This document shows, in pieces, positions 52,823 to 64,000 of a stretch of 64,000 bases of DNA. Location of the stretch: NCBI GenBank assembly GCA_035236585.1, contig CP141131.1, positions 17,893,103 to 17,957,102 of the forward strand, in the 5' to 3' direction. The notes under the pieces were generated by a model. That model worked only from the letters and a program-made list of their open reading frames with translations, was not told where the DNA came from and ran no database searches. The translations under genes and the position numbers were made by a program. Within the stretch, counting starts at the first letter, position 1; the number at the start of each line of letters is the position of its first letter. This stretch comes from Warburgia ugandensis. Lineage: Eukaryota; Streptophyta; Magnoliopsida; Canellales; Canellaceae.

Positions 52823-52999
52823 GGGCAGCTCTGGTGCATGAAACTCCTGTGTAGGCAGGTTTGGGAAGGGGTGGACCACAAAGATGTATGGTATGCAGCC
52901 TTACCTTGCATTTTGCAAGAGCCTGTGTTTTTTGCTTCAAACCCGTGACTTCAAGGTCACACGACAACAACCTTACCATTGCATAAAGGCTCCCCTTCT
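52823..52999 (-). repeat. Au-type SINE (copy 9)
   Basis: GGGCAGCTCTGGTGCATGAA to GCATAAAGGCTCCCCTTCTT, with B box (reverse) CCGTGACTTCAAGGTCAC-type sequence. Near full length. Confidence 0.88.
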
Positions 53000-53950
53000 T
53001 TAGTTGAGGCACTGAGCAATGGCTGAGTTTTGCACCGTGGGAAAAATTTACATTTTACTGAAACATTATTAACTTTTTAGTGCGTGCAACATGAAATTCT
53101 TGATTTAGTTGTTTTCAATAGCAAAAAGAGCAGCTTTAGAACCAAGAAAAATGAAGATTTCATTTTGATCTATAATTCATAAATTGATTGGAATTAGTAA
53201 ATAAGAGAACCAACTTATATTTCCAACTCCTGACTTCTCGTATTTCAATTTGGTACAAGGGAAACCCCAGAAATCAAAATTTCATTAATCATTGCCGCCC
53301 TTGCCAGAAAGTTTGAGACCTGTCCTCTTTTCCAAATGTAGATGCAAAACGGCCGATGACATTTGATTGGCTGAAAAAATATTTTAACTATTTTTATTTT
53401 TATTTTATTTTATTTTTTATTTTTAAGGCCAATCATATATTTCTTACATCCGCATATAAAAACTCTCTCTCTCACTTTCAATATATATAGAAATATGTTA
53501 ATTACGGCTGTTTTACAAGTAGATGACATTTGATTGATTAAAAAAAGGTATAAAACAGAAAAAATTATAATAATAATAATAATAATTTTGTAGTTAAAAG
53601 CTTTTTCCAGGCCTGCCAATATCGTGTCCCCCTTCTTTCCCTTCAACTCCTCTTCCTCTCCTTCCTCTTTGCCCGCGTGCATGTATCTCATCCGCATAGT
53701 AAAAACTGACCCATGAGATCCAATACAGAGAGAAGGCCGAACCGACCATGATCTCCTCTCTGCGTCTCCTTCCTTCCGCTTTGCTTGCACACAACCCATA
53801 TGCAGAGAAAAACCGACTCAGATCCAGTGACCAAAAACTGACCCAGATGAAAGCCAGATCTGATTTCGGTGAACAGTTTTACCTTCTCTGGGTTTGGGGG
53901 TGGACAGAAGTATTGAAGGGCTGAACTTTACCACTTCAACAGATCCGACC

Positions 53951-54061
53951 ATGAATTTTCTCTATTTCATCTTTTCCGTTTCTTTTTGGCTGCAAATCGC
54001 TACCAGCTTCCTAACAGGGAATGGATCGACGCAACACGAGAGAAGGTGGTGGACTAAGTAG
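53951..54061 (+). CDS. Possible secreted micropeptide (36 aa), unverified
   Basis: MNFLYFIFSVSFWLQIATSF is a good signal-peptide-like start, followed by LTGNGSTQHERRWWTK and a stop. There is no known family, no visible promoter and no second exon. It may be a relic of the first exon of a larger secreted or receptor-type protein, or chance. Confidence 0.18.
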   Translation: MNFLYFIFSVSFWLQIATSFLTGNGSTQHERRWWTK

Positions 54062-54310
54062 CAAACATAGCTCAGGAGTTTGACTAGAGCTTCATTCCCG
54101 TACAAGTTTAGAATTCATTAAACTTGTTCTTTTTTCATATGTTTGTATTGGTTTTTCATTCAATCAACAGAACAATTGGGAGTTCACCCAATAAACAAAT
54201 CACTTGAGCTTTTAAACAAAGAGCTGACATTGGTTAGATAACATCATTAGCCATTCCTCTAAAGCCATGCAACAAGGCAATTTGATGGTCAATTTTCAAC
54301 CTCTACAAGA

Positions 54311-54405
54311 ATGGGTTGCAGTTCAGTTTCAGAACTTCGATGGTGGAGTGGGTGCCAAAATGGGTTGCAGTTCAGCTTCAGAACTTCGATGGCGGAGTGG
54401 GTGCC
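54311..54405. repeat. 49-bp tandem duplication
   Basis: The unit starting ATGGGTTGCAGTTCAG begins at 54311 and 54360; the copies differ by two T/C changes in the aligned part. Confidence 0.9.
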
Positions 54406-55674
54406 TGTAACCCAAATCCGGGGAAGTCAGTGTTTCATGTCCAAAATTGAAACGTTTCGAAACAAATTCTACAAAGGATAGGTGTTTCATAGCTCGAAAG
54501 AAGACCAGCTTATAACTGGATTAAATCGTCCGGGATGACTTTAAATTCAGCTTTAGAAATTACATGGTGACAGCATTTCAATCACAGCGTCTGGCGATCG
54601 GAACCACAAACACGCCGGCTTAGATAGTCGATGGATAAAAAATCCACACATGCTGATAATCCTAACCCTTCATGTGATAAAATTTCCTTGAAACAACTTG
54701 AGGTTTGCAGGGGCGTAGGAGATTGGGAGATTTCTTAGAAACAAAAATGCATGGGCAAACGAAAAAGGAAGGGCTTGAAGAGAGAAGCGAACGGGAAACA
54801 AAGGGAAAATGGCTTTTAAGGGATATATTGGGAATGAGAACGAAGGTCTTTTGAGAGAAAACAATGAGGATCCTACACTTAAAGTGACAGCCACGAAATT
54901 TTTTAGGGTACATAAACTGATTTGCAGGGGGACCATGCTCTTAAGAAATATGAACGGTAAAATAGAAGAAAACAAAATTATGAAAAATCTTAAGAATAAC
55001 ATCAATAAATAACAATCGAAAGAGATTAGACTTTAATGATTTAGAGTAAGGCATTAAAAAGTATAAGCCGATGCAGGTGGAAGGTAAACTAAAATAATAA
55101 TGGTACCGAAATAAGTGTAAGCTACAGCTAACATTCTATTAGCCGAGAAAAAGTAAAGAGCTAAAAAAGACAGAAGAAATTACTTTTTTAAGTCAATATA
55201 ATATAATTTTTACTGCACTGTACAGCTGCAATTATTATTAACACCTATTGCCCAAACTCGTACACGAAGCTCCGACATATGTAAAGTCTATAAAAAAGGC
55301 AAAAGCTAGAGATAATTTCAACAAAAAGTTACAAGTGCAAAAAGTTGTGGGTATAAAATAGAGGTGACATAAAAGATTGGGAGGCATCAAGTCCATTTCC
55401 ACTTGCAACATAAAACATTTTAAAAGCTGACTGCCAGAAGTATAACATACACAAAAAAACCAAGCCTGAAGACAAAAAACCAACCCTGAATCTAAACTTG
55501 GACAAGTGCACATACAACGTACAGAACAACAAAGCTTGTTATTTTAGGTACAATGAAACATACCAAGACAATACAACATACATCAACACTCATGCCGACA
55601 TCATTTCTATCTCGTATCTACATTTCCACTATCTGGTCATAAAAGCGCCATTATTTCAGAGAGTCTACAACCCC

Positions 55675-58201
55675 TCAGTCAACTTCCTCCATCTTGCTTT
55701 CCTCGTTCCCTTCCTCTTCCAATGCTGGCATCTCAGTGTCCTCCCCACCAGCCTCTTCTTCATCTATGTTCAGACCCAATTTCAACATCCTGTGGATCCT
55801 TCCTGCAAAGGTGTTTGGATCATCCAAGCTGAATCCCGAACTCAAAAGAGCAGTCTCGTAGAGCAACAGAACAAGGTCTTTCACTGACTTGTCGTTCTTG
55901 TCAGCCTCTGCTCTTTTCCTCAGTTCCTCCATAATACCATTGTCCGGATTGATTTCCATAGTCTTCTTGCTGGACATGTAAGCACCCATACTACTATCCC
56001 TCAATGCCTGAGCCTTCATAATTCTCTCCATGTTGGCAGTCCAGCCATATTCTCCAGTCACCAAGCAGCAAGGGGAGTCCACTATTCTGTCCGACACTAC
56101 AACCTTCTCCACCTTATCTCCCAATATCTCTTTCATTGTCTTGCAAAGACCCTCGAAAGCAGCCTTCTTTTCCTCCTTTTTCTTTTTCTCTTCTTCATCG
56201 TCATCCAGGTTCAGCCCTTCTTTGGTTGCCGAAACAAGCTTCTTGCCATCATACTCTTTCAACTGCCCAACCGCGTATTCATCGATAGCATCAACCATGA
56301 ACAGAACTTCATAGCCCTTCTTCTTGAGCTTCTCCAAGAAGGGGGAATTCTCAACAGCTTTCTTGCTCTCCCCAGTAATGTAGTAAATGTCCTTCTGCCC
56401 TTCCTTCATTCTGGTCACATAGTCCTTCAAGCTGGTCATCTCTTCACCACTCTTTGTAGAGTGGTAACGGAGCAAGTCTGCCAGTTTCGCTCTGTTCTGG
56501 CTGTCTTCATGGATACCCAATTTGATGTTTTTCGAGAATGCGTCATAGAATTTCTTGTAGTCCTCTTTGTTTTCAGCAATCTCATTGAACATCTCAATGC
56601 ACTTCTTAACAAGATTCTTTCTAATCACTTTCAGAATCTTGTTCTGTTGAAGCGTTTCTCGAGAGATGTTGAGCGGCAGATCTTCAGAATCAACCACACC
56701 CTTCACAAATCCCAGGTACTCTGGAATCAGCTCCTCACAATTGTCCATGATGAAGACCCTGCGCACATAGAGCTTGATGTTGTTCATCTTCTTCCTGGTG
56801 TCGAAGAGGTCGAACGGGGCCCTCCTCGGCACAAACAGGATTGCCTTAAATTCGAGCTGACCTTCAACGGAGAAGTGCTTGACAGCGAGGTGGTCTTCCC
56901 AATCGTTGGTGAGGCTCTTGTAGAAGGAGGCATATTCCTCCTTGGTAATCTCCTCTGGCTTCCGAAGCCAGATGGGTTTCTGCCTGTTGATCAGAGTCCA
57001 TTCATGGGTGACTTCCTTCACCTTTTTCTTCTTCGATTTCTTCTCTTTCTCCTCGTCGACTTCTTCAACATCACCCTCCTCTTCCTTCTTAGTCTCCTCA
57101 TCTTCATCATCGCTGACTTCCTTCTCCGTAGTCTTCTCGGTCCAGAGGTAAATTGGGTAGCTGATGAATTCAGAGTGCTTCTTGACGAGATCCTTGATTT
57201 TCCTCTCTTCCAGGTATTCCAACTGGAGGACACCAAAGCCGCGTTAAGGAATCAATGAAACCACGCTACGGTTGGAAGTAAGCATAAAATGCGAGGCCGA
57301 TGATTCTCATACCTGATCATCCTTGAGATAGAGGGTGATCTTTGTACCACGGCCAAGTGGCTCACCACTGACATCCCTTGTGACGGTGAATGAACCACCA
57401 GCCTGAGACTCCCATACGTATTGCTCATCGTCGTTGTGTTTGGTTGTGACTACAACTTTCTCTGCCACCAGGTAAGCAGAGTAGAAGCCAACACCAAACT
57501 GTCCGATCATGCTCACATCGGCACCAGCCTGGAGCGCCTCCATGAACTCTTTCGTCCCAGACCTTGCAATAGTTCCCAGATTGTTTACCAAATCTACAAG
57601 AATAGAAGACGGAAGGCAAAAATAACACTTTAGTTCGTGAATCCAAGACTCAAAATAAAATAGCCCGGTGAACAAAGCAACAATCCCAAGTCTAACAGCA
57701 ATCCACAAAGGCCGGACGGAAACCCGAGTGGAACATTCCGAAGCTTTTCTTATCCAGGCTTTTACAAATGAAAATAGAAAAGAAAGCAGCGATCAATCCA
57801 GTACCTGCTTTGGTCATCCCTATACCACTGTCGATGATGGAGAGAGCCCTGTTCACCTTATCCGGAACAATTCTGATGAACAGCTCTGGCTGCGCATCCA
57901 GCTTGCTCTTGTCCGTCAAACTCTCAAACCGGATCTTATCCAACGCCTGAGTCGGAGCAACCAAAAACCCAACAAAATTCTCAGTCGACGATTCCAAAAA
58001 GGAAGGCGGAGGAAAAAATAGAGAGAGATACCGGGAAATTGTGCAACAAATCAATCAACTTACATCAGAAGCATTGCTGATGATTTCTCGGAGGAAAATC
58101 TCCTTGTTGCTGTAGAAGGTGTTGATGATAAGACTGAGAAGCTGGTTGATCTCCGCCTGGAAGGCGAAGGTCTCCGCGTCTCTCATCTGAACATCCGCCA
58201 T
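55675..58201 (-). CDS. HSP90: Cytosolic heat-shock protein 90 (4 exons, 702 aa)
   Basis: Exons on the minus strand are 58201-58064, 57946-57805, 57593-57313 and 57222-55675; all introns are GT-AG and total 2109 nt. HSP90 is an ATP-driven chaperone dimer that matures kinases, receptors and immune sensors in the cytosol. The N-terminal GHKL ATPase domain has SNKEIFLRE with catalytic Glu39, DSGIGM with Asp85, and [14 protein letters not shown]. An acidic/Lys-rich charged linker covers about 218-257. The middle domain has [13 protein letters not shown] and [14 protein letters not shown] with the catalytic-loop Arg. The C-terminal dimerisation domain ends KMEEVD, the docking site for TPR co-chaperones. 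That end, with no signal or KDEL sequence, marks the cytosolic class rather than GRP94, plastid or mitochondrial forms. The length is normal (about 700), with no damage. Large antisense ORFs such as 56461-57258 are shadows. Confidence 0.97.
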
Positions 58202-58343
58202 TATAGAATCGATTCCCAACAAAAGAAAAGCTCAAACGCAAAAGAAACGAAATTGTAGTCGAAAGATGGCCTCGCTGCAACTACAGAGAAGATCGCACAA
58301 ATCACACGGATACGCGATTGGCAGAGGGGAAGGCAAGCATTTA

Positions 58344-58386
<43 letters not shown>

Positions 58387-58505
58387 GTTCTAGCCTCTTC
58401 TTCGGCGGTTCGAGCGAGTTGGGAAACCAGCCGGTCTCTCTGCCCACTTCTGGAGACTTCCACCGCCTTCTCCAATTCGAGCGTTTCTATTTTTAAACTT
58501 TTATA
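58202..58505 (-). promoter_or_regulatory. HSP90 5' UTR and TATA box
   Basis: TATAAAA on the minus strand at 58505-58499, about 300 bp before the ATG; transcription start is expected near 58470. The 5' UTR contains a CT repeat of about 33 nt (58350-58382, GA on plus). A TTCnnGAGnnTTC-like heat-shock half-match lies at 58448-58460, downstream of the TATA box. I found no perfect heat-shock element upstream. Confidence 0.5.
58350..58382. repeat. Short (GA)16 tract in the HSP90 5' UTR
   Basis: About 33 bp of pure GA on plus, CT in the transcript. Confidence 0.9.
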
Positions 58506-59607
58506 GGAGACGTTGACGATGAGAACGCTCGCATCGCTGCCTCTCGCATCGTTCGGGCTTTTGTAACTCTAGGTAGGACCGTTCCTACGGTTGATGTGGC
58601 TGCCTTACGTGTAAAGTCTCGTAGAGCGTTACTTTAAAAGCGTCTCCGTAAGGCCTACAGTTAGATGATCTGACCCGTTCATTAATTACTAAATTTTGTG
58701 GACGACTAGCACTTAATACGGAGGAATAAAAGAATAGAGCATAGTACTTAATAAAGAAAAATATAAGAATAAAATTTACATGGGCAACCTTTAAACAAGA
58801 TAAGATCTTGATCACGATGACTATCAAATAAAGATAGTGTTTTAAAAGAAGAGCCCTTTTGATGAAATTTCAGCTAATATAGGTTCTGAGGGAGGAATAA
58901 AGTAAGTCTTATCTTAAATTTTTATAAGAGAATATTTTCATGTCTAGAACCTAAAATTTTAAGATCACATAAAGACAATTTTATCATGGGGAGTTCAATT
59001 CGAACCATTATTTATACGAAGCCTATAAGGATCCATCTATTGTATTTCTTGTGACATAAAAAGGTTTTTAGGTGCTAAAATTATCCAATTTAAACTACTA
59101 ATCCTTCAAAATTAAGACAACGAGATTTAGATAATCTAAATACGAGAATTTCCGTACACTAGGAGTGCATATGGTCTAGCTGGAAGGGGTGCATACTTTG
59201 TCTCCGCAGGGCTACAGGCTTTGGCACAAATGCTGAAGAGTTGGCCTCCGGAAGTTAAAGGAATGATAATGTGGAAGCTGTTGAAGTGACAAAGAGGCGA
59301 CAAAAATGACCCAGATGATGACACTCACGATGTGACTCTTGACAACCTGAATTCTAAGATCTACTGTCACTCTGGATTTGGACGCGCACACATCACAAAT
59401 TGAGGGTATTCGTGCCGATCCTCCTCTTGTGCCTGCCTATCAAACGTCTATTGTCAATGACTTTGCTGCTGATCCAGTCCACATTGGCACTCAAATTCTG
59501 ACCACTCAAAATCAATTGCCCAATAACCAGTTTGTAAATTAATGTTGAATGAAGATTAGAATTCCATCGTGCTACTTTTCTTTATTTGTCAAGACTAGCC
59601 TCAAATT
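58506..59607. other. Region upstream of HSP90, with a coding-like trace
   Basis: Mostly AT-rich. At 59176-59279 one plus frame reads AGLQALAQMLKSWPPEVKG and at 59362-59542 another reads a run of about 60 codons containing RADPPLVPAYQTSIVNDFAA and ending at a stop. Neither has an ATG or a family I know. It may be a gene fragment. Confidence 0.3.
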
Positions 59608-62600
59608 TGTTAGTCGCAGTGGTCAAGTAAATCATAGGATTAGCTTTTGGCCTAGGTTATTAGCTTAGATCATATGTCTGTTCATTTAATTGGCTTGATC
59701 AACTTATTAGATGATTTAGATGATTAATGAATTTTATAAGAGAGAGAGGATTGGACCCTTTTGGAAATACAGTGAGATTGAACATGTTGAAGCTAACTAT
59801 CCTAGGAAAAGTAAAGGAAGAGGCAAGGGACCAAATAATAAATTCTAAAAGTCACGTTTCACATAACAGGACAGTTGGTCAAAAGAAAAGTGTTTAGTGC
59901 TCTTGAGTCCTACATAATGGACTTTACAAATTTGATATAACATCTATTTTTCACTACTATTATGAAGTTAATCCTTCTTCTTACTTTTGTTTGCCATCTA
60001 GAGATGATTTCCTATTATGGCATCTTAGGTTAGAACTAACAAAAATAAGTTTGAAAGGATGTTTAGTTATATATTATTATCACGTTGCAGAACAAACTAT
60101 ATGTCTATGACCATTGTTTATCTAGTGAGATAGCTAGCCCTTCTATCAATAAAGGAAAGAGAGCTCATGAGCCACTTAAGGTCTTTCACTCTGATGTCTG
60201 TGGTATATTGAATGTAAGGACTCACTAGGAATGACCTATTTGATCATAATTATTAATGATCATTCTAGATTCAAATATGTTTACCTTAAAGATAAGAAAT
60301 CTGAGCTAATAGAAAAAGTGTCGAGAATTCAAAGATGAGGTAGAAAATCAGCTAAGGAGGACTATTAAAGACATGAGGTCTGATAGAGATGGTGAATACA
60401 AGTGTTATGTATTTGATTAGCTTTGTATAGAATCAAAGTATAATACATCAACTTACTTTACCCTATACTCCTTAGCAAAATGGTATAGTTGAGTGATGTA
60501 ATCGGACCTTGTTGGATATGATTCAAAGTATGTGTGAGCCATTTTGAGTCAATAATTCAATTTTGGGGAAGGGCACTATCTGCTACACATTCTCAGTAGA
60601 GTACCTTTAAAAGCAGTTAACGTGATATCCTATGAATTATTGAATGATAAGAAACTAGAAACAGGTGATCATAGAGTGTGAGGTGCTAGTGCTCTTTTAA
60701 GAGTACCAAATCGTGATAGGTCTACACTAGACCCTAATATTATAAATTGTAACTTTATAGCATAAAGTGATCACTCTAATGAATATAGGTTTGCAATGCA
60801 CTACTCTAATGGGTCAATATGAGTCATTGAAAGCAAGGATTCTTACTTTCTAAAATGTGAACTGGACTCTAGAGTTCTTGCAAAGAATGTTGAACTATTT
60901 GAGGTAGTAAATCATAAGGTCAGTATTCTGAGATATAGGAGATCATCTTCTTTTCTTAGAGATCACCATGTAATGCTATGAGAGAGAGAAGAGGATGTTG
61001 TAATTGACGGTAAATCTCAAATAAATGATGATACCTTTAGTTATTTCAAACTGGTTAATGCTAAGGATGGTGATAAATGACTCGCTTCTATGTGAGAGGA
61101 AAAAAAGGATTCTATCATAAAGAATTGTGTTTGGATTTATAATGACTTAACAGTAAAAATACCATTAGTTATAAATGGATCTTCAAGAAGAAATTGAAAT
61201 TAGATGGTTCGTTGGAAATGTGTAAGTTTGGGCTAGTTGCCAAAGGCTCTTTTTATATTAAAGGCATTGATCATCAAGAAGACTTTCTCTTCGGTATCTA
61301 GATATATAAATTAGGATTTTGATGGTGATATTGTACACTTGGATTTGAAATTACACCATATGGATGTGAAGATGACCTTCCTCAATAATGACCTCGCGAA
61401 AGAGATTTTCATGAAAGTTCTAAGACTTTTCAAGATGAATATCATGAGGATAAAGTGTGCAAGTTAGTTTAAGTCTCTTTTTATTTTAAAACAATCACAA
61501 AGGTAGAGGTATCATACTTTCCATAATATTATTTTTGGAGTATGGTTTTGGGACCAATAGATATGACCACCATGTATACTCCTTTGTTGGTGAGAGTATG
61601 TTAATATTGTTGTCATTATATGTTGATGGGCAACAATCTTAATATGATTGTTAAAATAAAAAATTTGCTTAAAACCCAATTTGAAACGAAAGACTTGGGT
61701 AAAGCATTTTGTATTGTAGGTATTAAGATAGAAAAGGAAATAAAAAACAAAGAAACTTAGCTTGTCTCAAGAATAATATAGATCAAGGTCCTCAAGAGAT
61801 TTGGTGTAGTTGGTGGAAAACAATTGAATCACCAATCTATAAAAGCTCTCATAACAAGATGGCACCCTCAGCTGATGAGGATAGACTGGTAATGGAATCT
61901 AAGCTATATGCATAGGCTATAGGCAGTTTAATGAATCTGATGGCATGCATCACACCAGATATGGACTTTATTGCTGGCCTCTTGAGTAGGTTTCAAAGTA
62001 ATCCATGTGTTCATAGTTGAAATGTTGTTAAACTAGTACTTGATTAATTCTAAGGATTTGAAGCTCAGCTTTTAGGCATGTGAATTTGTATCTCTTAGGT
62101 TTGCGAATTTTAATTATGCGGGCGACCTAAATGATAGGAAATCCACAACCAAATATATGCTTATGTTCCCTTGCACTTGCACTGCAATTTCGTGGAGCAT
62201 TAAAAGGCAAAAGTCTATTGCCAAGTCCACTATAGAAACTGAGTTTGTAGCTTATATTTTATCTACCTCATATACTATTTGGAATTAAGGTTTTCCAATA
62301 GATTTGAAGCTAGATATATGCTTAGGACATTCTTATATAGCTAAGGTGTGATAAGTTAGCTATAATGTCTGCATGTGTTAAGGAAAACGAGGTTAGTTTG
62401 ACAGCAAGCATATAAAGGTGCATTATTTATATGTGTTTGACATCCTATTAAGAGGATAATGACCATGAATCATACTCCTACTCCTGAGATGTTGGTTGAT
62501 CCATTAACCAAAGCCTTACCCATGAATCTATTTTTGAGGCATAGGCACTTGCTGTGATTAAGGAGAAACTTATGAGCTTCTTGTATTCCCAAGTTTAATC

Positions 62601-62990
62601 GACCAAGTGGAATATGTTAGTCCTAGTGATCAATTAAACCATATACTAGTGTCTAGCTTAGATTATTAAGCTAGATCCTCTGTTTGATCATCTAATTGGT
62701 TTGATCAACCTGTTAGATGATTTTGACAGTTAAAATTAAAGGGAACACATTCAAGTTAATTTATGAATTGGCTGGTGTTATTTCTCCCTCTTTAATTACA
62801 ACCTCTAGATCAATAACCATTGGATAGCTAAGATTACAGGTCACCTTGTGCTTATCTAACAAGTGAACTAACTATTTATCTATATAGAGAAAGAGAGGAA
62901 AGGCCAACCACTTTGTTTTTTTTCATATTATCAATTTTAAACTGCAGGAATTTATTTTCTATTTGTTTTGCATGTACTTTGGAATTGACA
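59608..62990 (+). mobile_element. Degraded Ty1/copia LTR retrotransposon
   Basis: The left LTR remnant starts TGTTAGTCGCAGTGGTCAAG at 59608 and the right LTR TGTTAGTCCTAGTGATCAAT at 62615; they align for about 130 bp with clear divergence. Between them, in copia order, are the end of gag (about 59750-59850), the GAG-pre-integrase LWHLRL box (about 60015-60060), integrase (about 60160-60480), reverse transcriptase with a MDVK-TFLN segment (about 61350-61960), RNase H with SWSIKRQKSIAKSTIETEF-like sequence (about 62190-62260), and the AAGTGGAATA polypurine end. The left LTR and gag start are shortened. A fossil with many breaks and fairly old. The right end of the 3' LTR could not be fixed. Confidence 0.85.
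62615..62990 (+). repeat. 3' LTR of the copia element (right end uncertain)
   Basis: Starts TGTTAGTCC after the polypurine stretch. Candidate ends are a TCA near 62930 or GACA near 62991. No matching target duplication was found. Confidence 0.55.
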
Positions 62991-64000
62991 GGGGAACTTG
63001 GGACGAGCAAAGCGCAAGACCAGTGCTTCTAACTACGAGTACTGGCACTAAAAGATTTCACAAATTCTTCAATGTAGGTTGAGCACCCAGAATTCACAAA
63101 TGTTGGTGCTGATAATTGGAGAACTAGCACTTTAGTTCATGTGCTTTCAGATTACGCGAGAAACTTGATCAGAAAGTAGAGTGCGAGCTTCGTAAGATGC
63201 TTTTAAGACCAAAACTTTGCCTGCACAAAATCTGAAGTTTCATGGTCGAAAGAGGGAGCGCAGATGCTTTGCAGTAAATAAAAAGAATAGAAGCAGAATC
63301 GTCCAATCAAAGGTTGCAAAGGAAGACATGTAACCGATAATGAGAATTCGTCTAAGAATCACTCCTCTTCAGCCCAAGCAGACAACCAGCTCCAGTGAAC
63401 GCCATAAAGCTATTTTTCTATGGTTTCTTACAGAACGCCCGGTCTCCACGAAAATCTTGGCTTCTTCAGGCCTAGTTGGAAAATTATTGGCAAAGCTATC
63501 CGTGTAACAGCTTAATTCACAGGGAGTCCTTCAAAAGGTCTTTAAAATATATTATTTTATAAAATTTGCATAGATTATAATTAACAAGTAAACTATTTCT
63601 GTTAATATATTTCCAACACTCAGCTACCAATGAGTTTCCACGTCTATTCAGAATAATCCAACATTGCATCGACTTTTTATGGAGGGCAAGTAATCCCTGT
63701 TAGCCAAGCATCTCTTTGGCTCGCAGTCCACCAGCTGCAGGTCTGTGTTTTTGTTTCACATCTGCTCATTTTCCCTTTCCGCCAACCATGAGTTCATCCA
63801 TTAAGTTCACATGAGCTGGTAGAGCTAGTAAATATCATGACAGACTTAGGACATGCAAGAAGAAAACTAATTTTTCATTGACAACCCTAAAAAAGATGAT
63901 GAATGGTCAGTAAACAAAGAACAGAAACAGCACGCAGGCCCTACGACACACTCTATTCAAACTCACTCAACCCTCTAACCATTATCTCGGAGACACCTTA
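62991..64000. other. Right-end intergenic stretch, no gene recognised
   Basis: Moderate GC with no long ORF, no known repeat ends and no RNA gene visible. Any gene would have to begin beyond the window. Confidence 0.5.

Larger units (their letters stand above)
53000..55674. other. Intergenic region between methyltransferase and HSP90
   Basis: AT-rich with AATAAT repeats near 53570. It contains a 36-codon ORF (53951-54061) and a 49-bp tandem duplication (54311-54405). The part just below 55675 is the expected HSP90 3' UTR. A minus ORF at 53410-53799 starting MGCVQAK has no further support. Confidence 0.5.

Noticed and set aside
53410-53799. Minus ORF starting MGCVQAK, like a myristoylated kinase N-terminus
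   Set aside because: No kinase or other domain follows, the rest is low-complexity and runs into poly-Ile from AAT repeats.
56461-57258. 265-codon plus-strand ORF opposite HSP90
   Set aside because: Antisense shadow of the HSP90 main exon; its composition mirrors the charged linker and no domain is present.
58448-58460. Heat-shock element near HSP90
   Set aside because: The match TTCnnGAGnnTTC is imperfect and lies on the transcribed side of the TATA box, so it is not claimed as functional.

Overview
This window looks like nuclear DNA of a flowering plant, probably a woody species with a repeat-rich genome. The evidence is spliced genes with GT-AG introns, an R2R3-MYB of the secondary-wall type, a chloroplast-type methyltransferase with introns of several kb, many tRNA-derived SINEs of the Au type, Ty3/gypsy and Ty1/copia LTR elements, an RTE-clade LINE, and unusually many long GA/CT microsatellites. 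I cannot name the species.

Four host genes are supported at exon level. (1) 19117-20748 (+): R2R3-MYB factor closely matching MYB103, 3 exons, 305 residues. (2) 37550-38214 (-): small four-helix membrane protein of the family labelled MEE60-like, 192 residues, with an 8-nt first coding exon. (3) 39742-52184 (+): SAM-dependent class I methyltransferase, probably plastid-targeted, 8 exons spread over 12.4 kb, 373 residues. (4) 55675-58201 (-): cytosolic HSP90, 4 exons, 702 residues, ending MEEVD. The joins of all four keep the reading frame. They are unrelated genes and form no operon or cluster.

The rest is mostly mobile DNA. 1-5461 is an old gag-only LTR element on the minus strand, cut by the window start. 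5501-8670 is a 3.17-kb solo LTR with target duplication AGGAG and an internal 127-bp tandem repeat. 9790-11128 is a foldback-like element whose arms carry different numbers of a 51-bp repeat. About 14690-14973 is a TRIM-like miniature LTR element. 24805-33385 is a degraded Ty3/gypsy element with an RTE LINE nested in it. The methyltransferase introns hold SINEs, a 49-bp LINE tail with an 18-bp target duplication, and a second 3.4-kb solo LTR (47966-51332, target duplication TCGAC). 59608 to about 62990 is a degraded Ty1/copia element.

Nine GA/CT tracts of about 50-157 bp occur in the first 28 kb or so. One begins directly at the 5' splice site of MYB103 intron 1, and another lies inside gypsy pol. 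I see no tRNA or rRNA gene, CRISPR array, viral or bacterial gene cluster, or new multi-gene system. The most unusual items are the gag-only element, the foldback element, the two giant solo LTRs with internal tandem arrays, the microsatellite at a splice donor, the 8-nt exon and a strong G-quadruplex motif.
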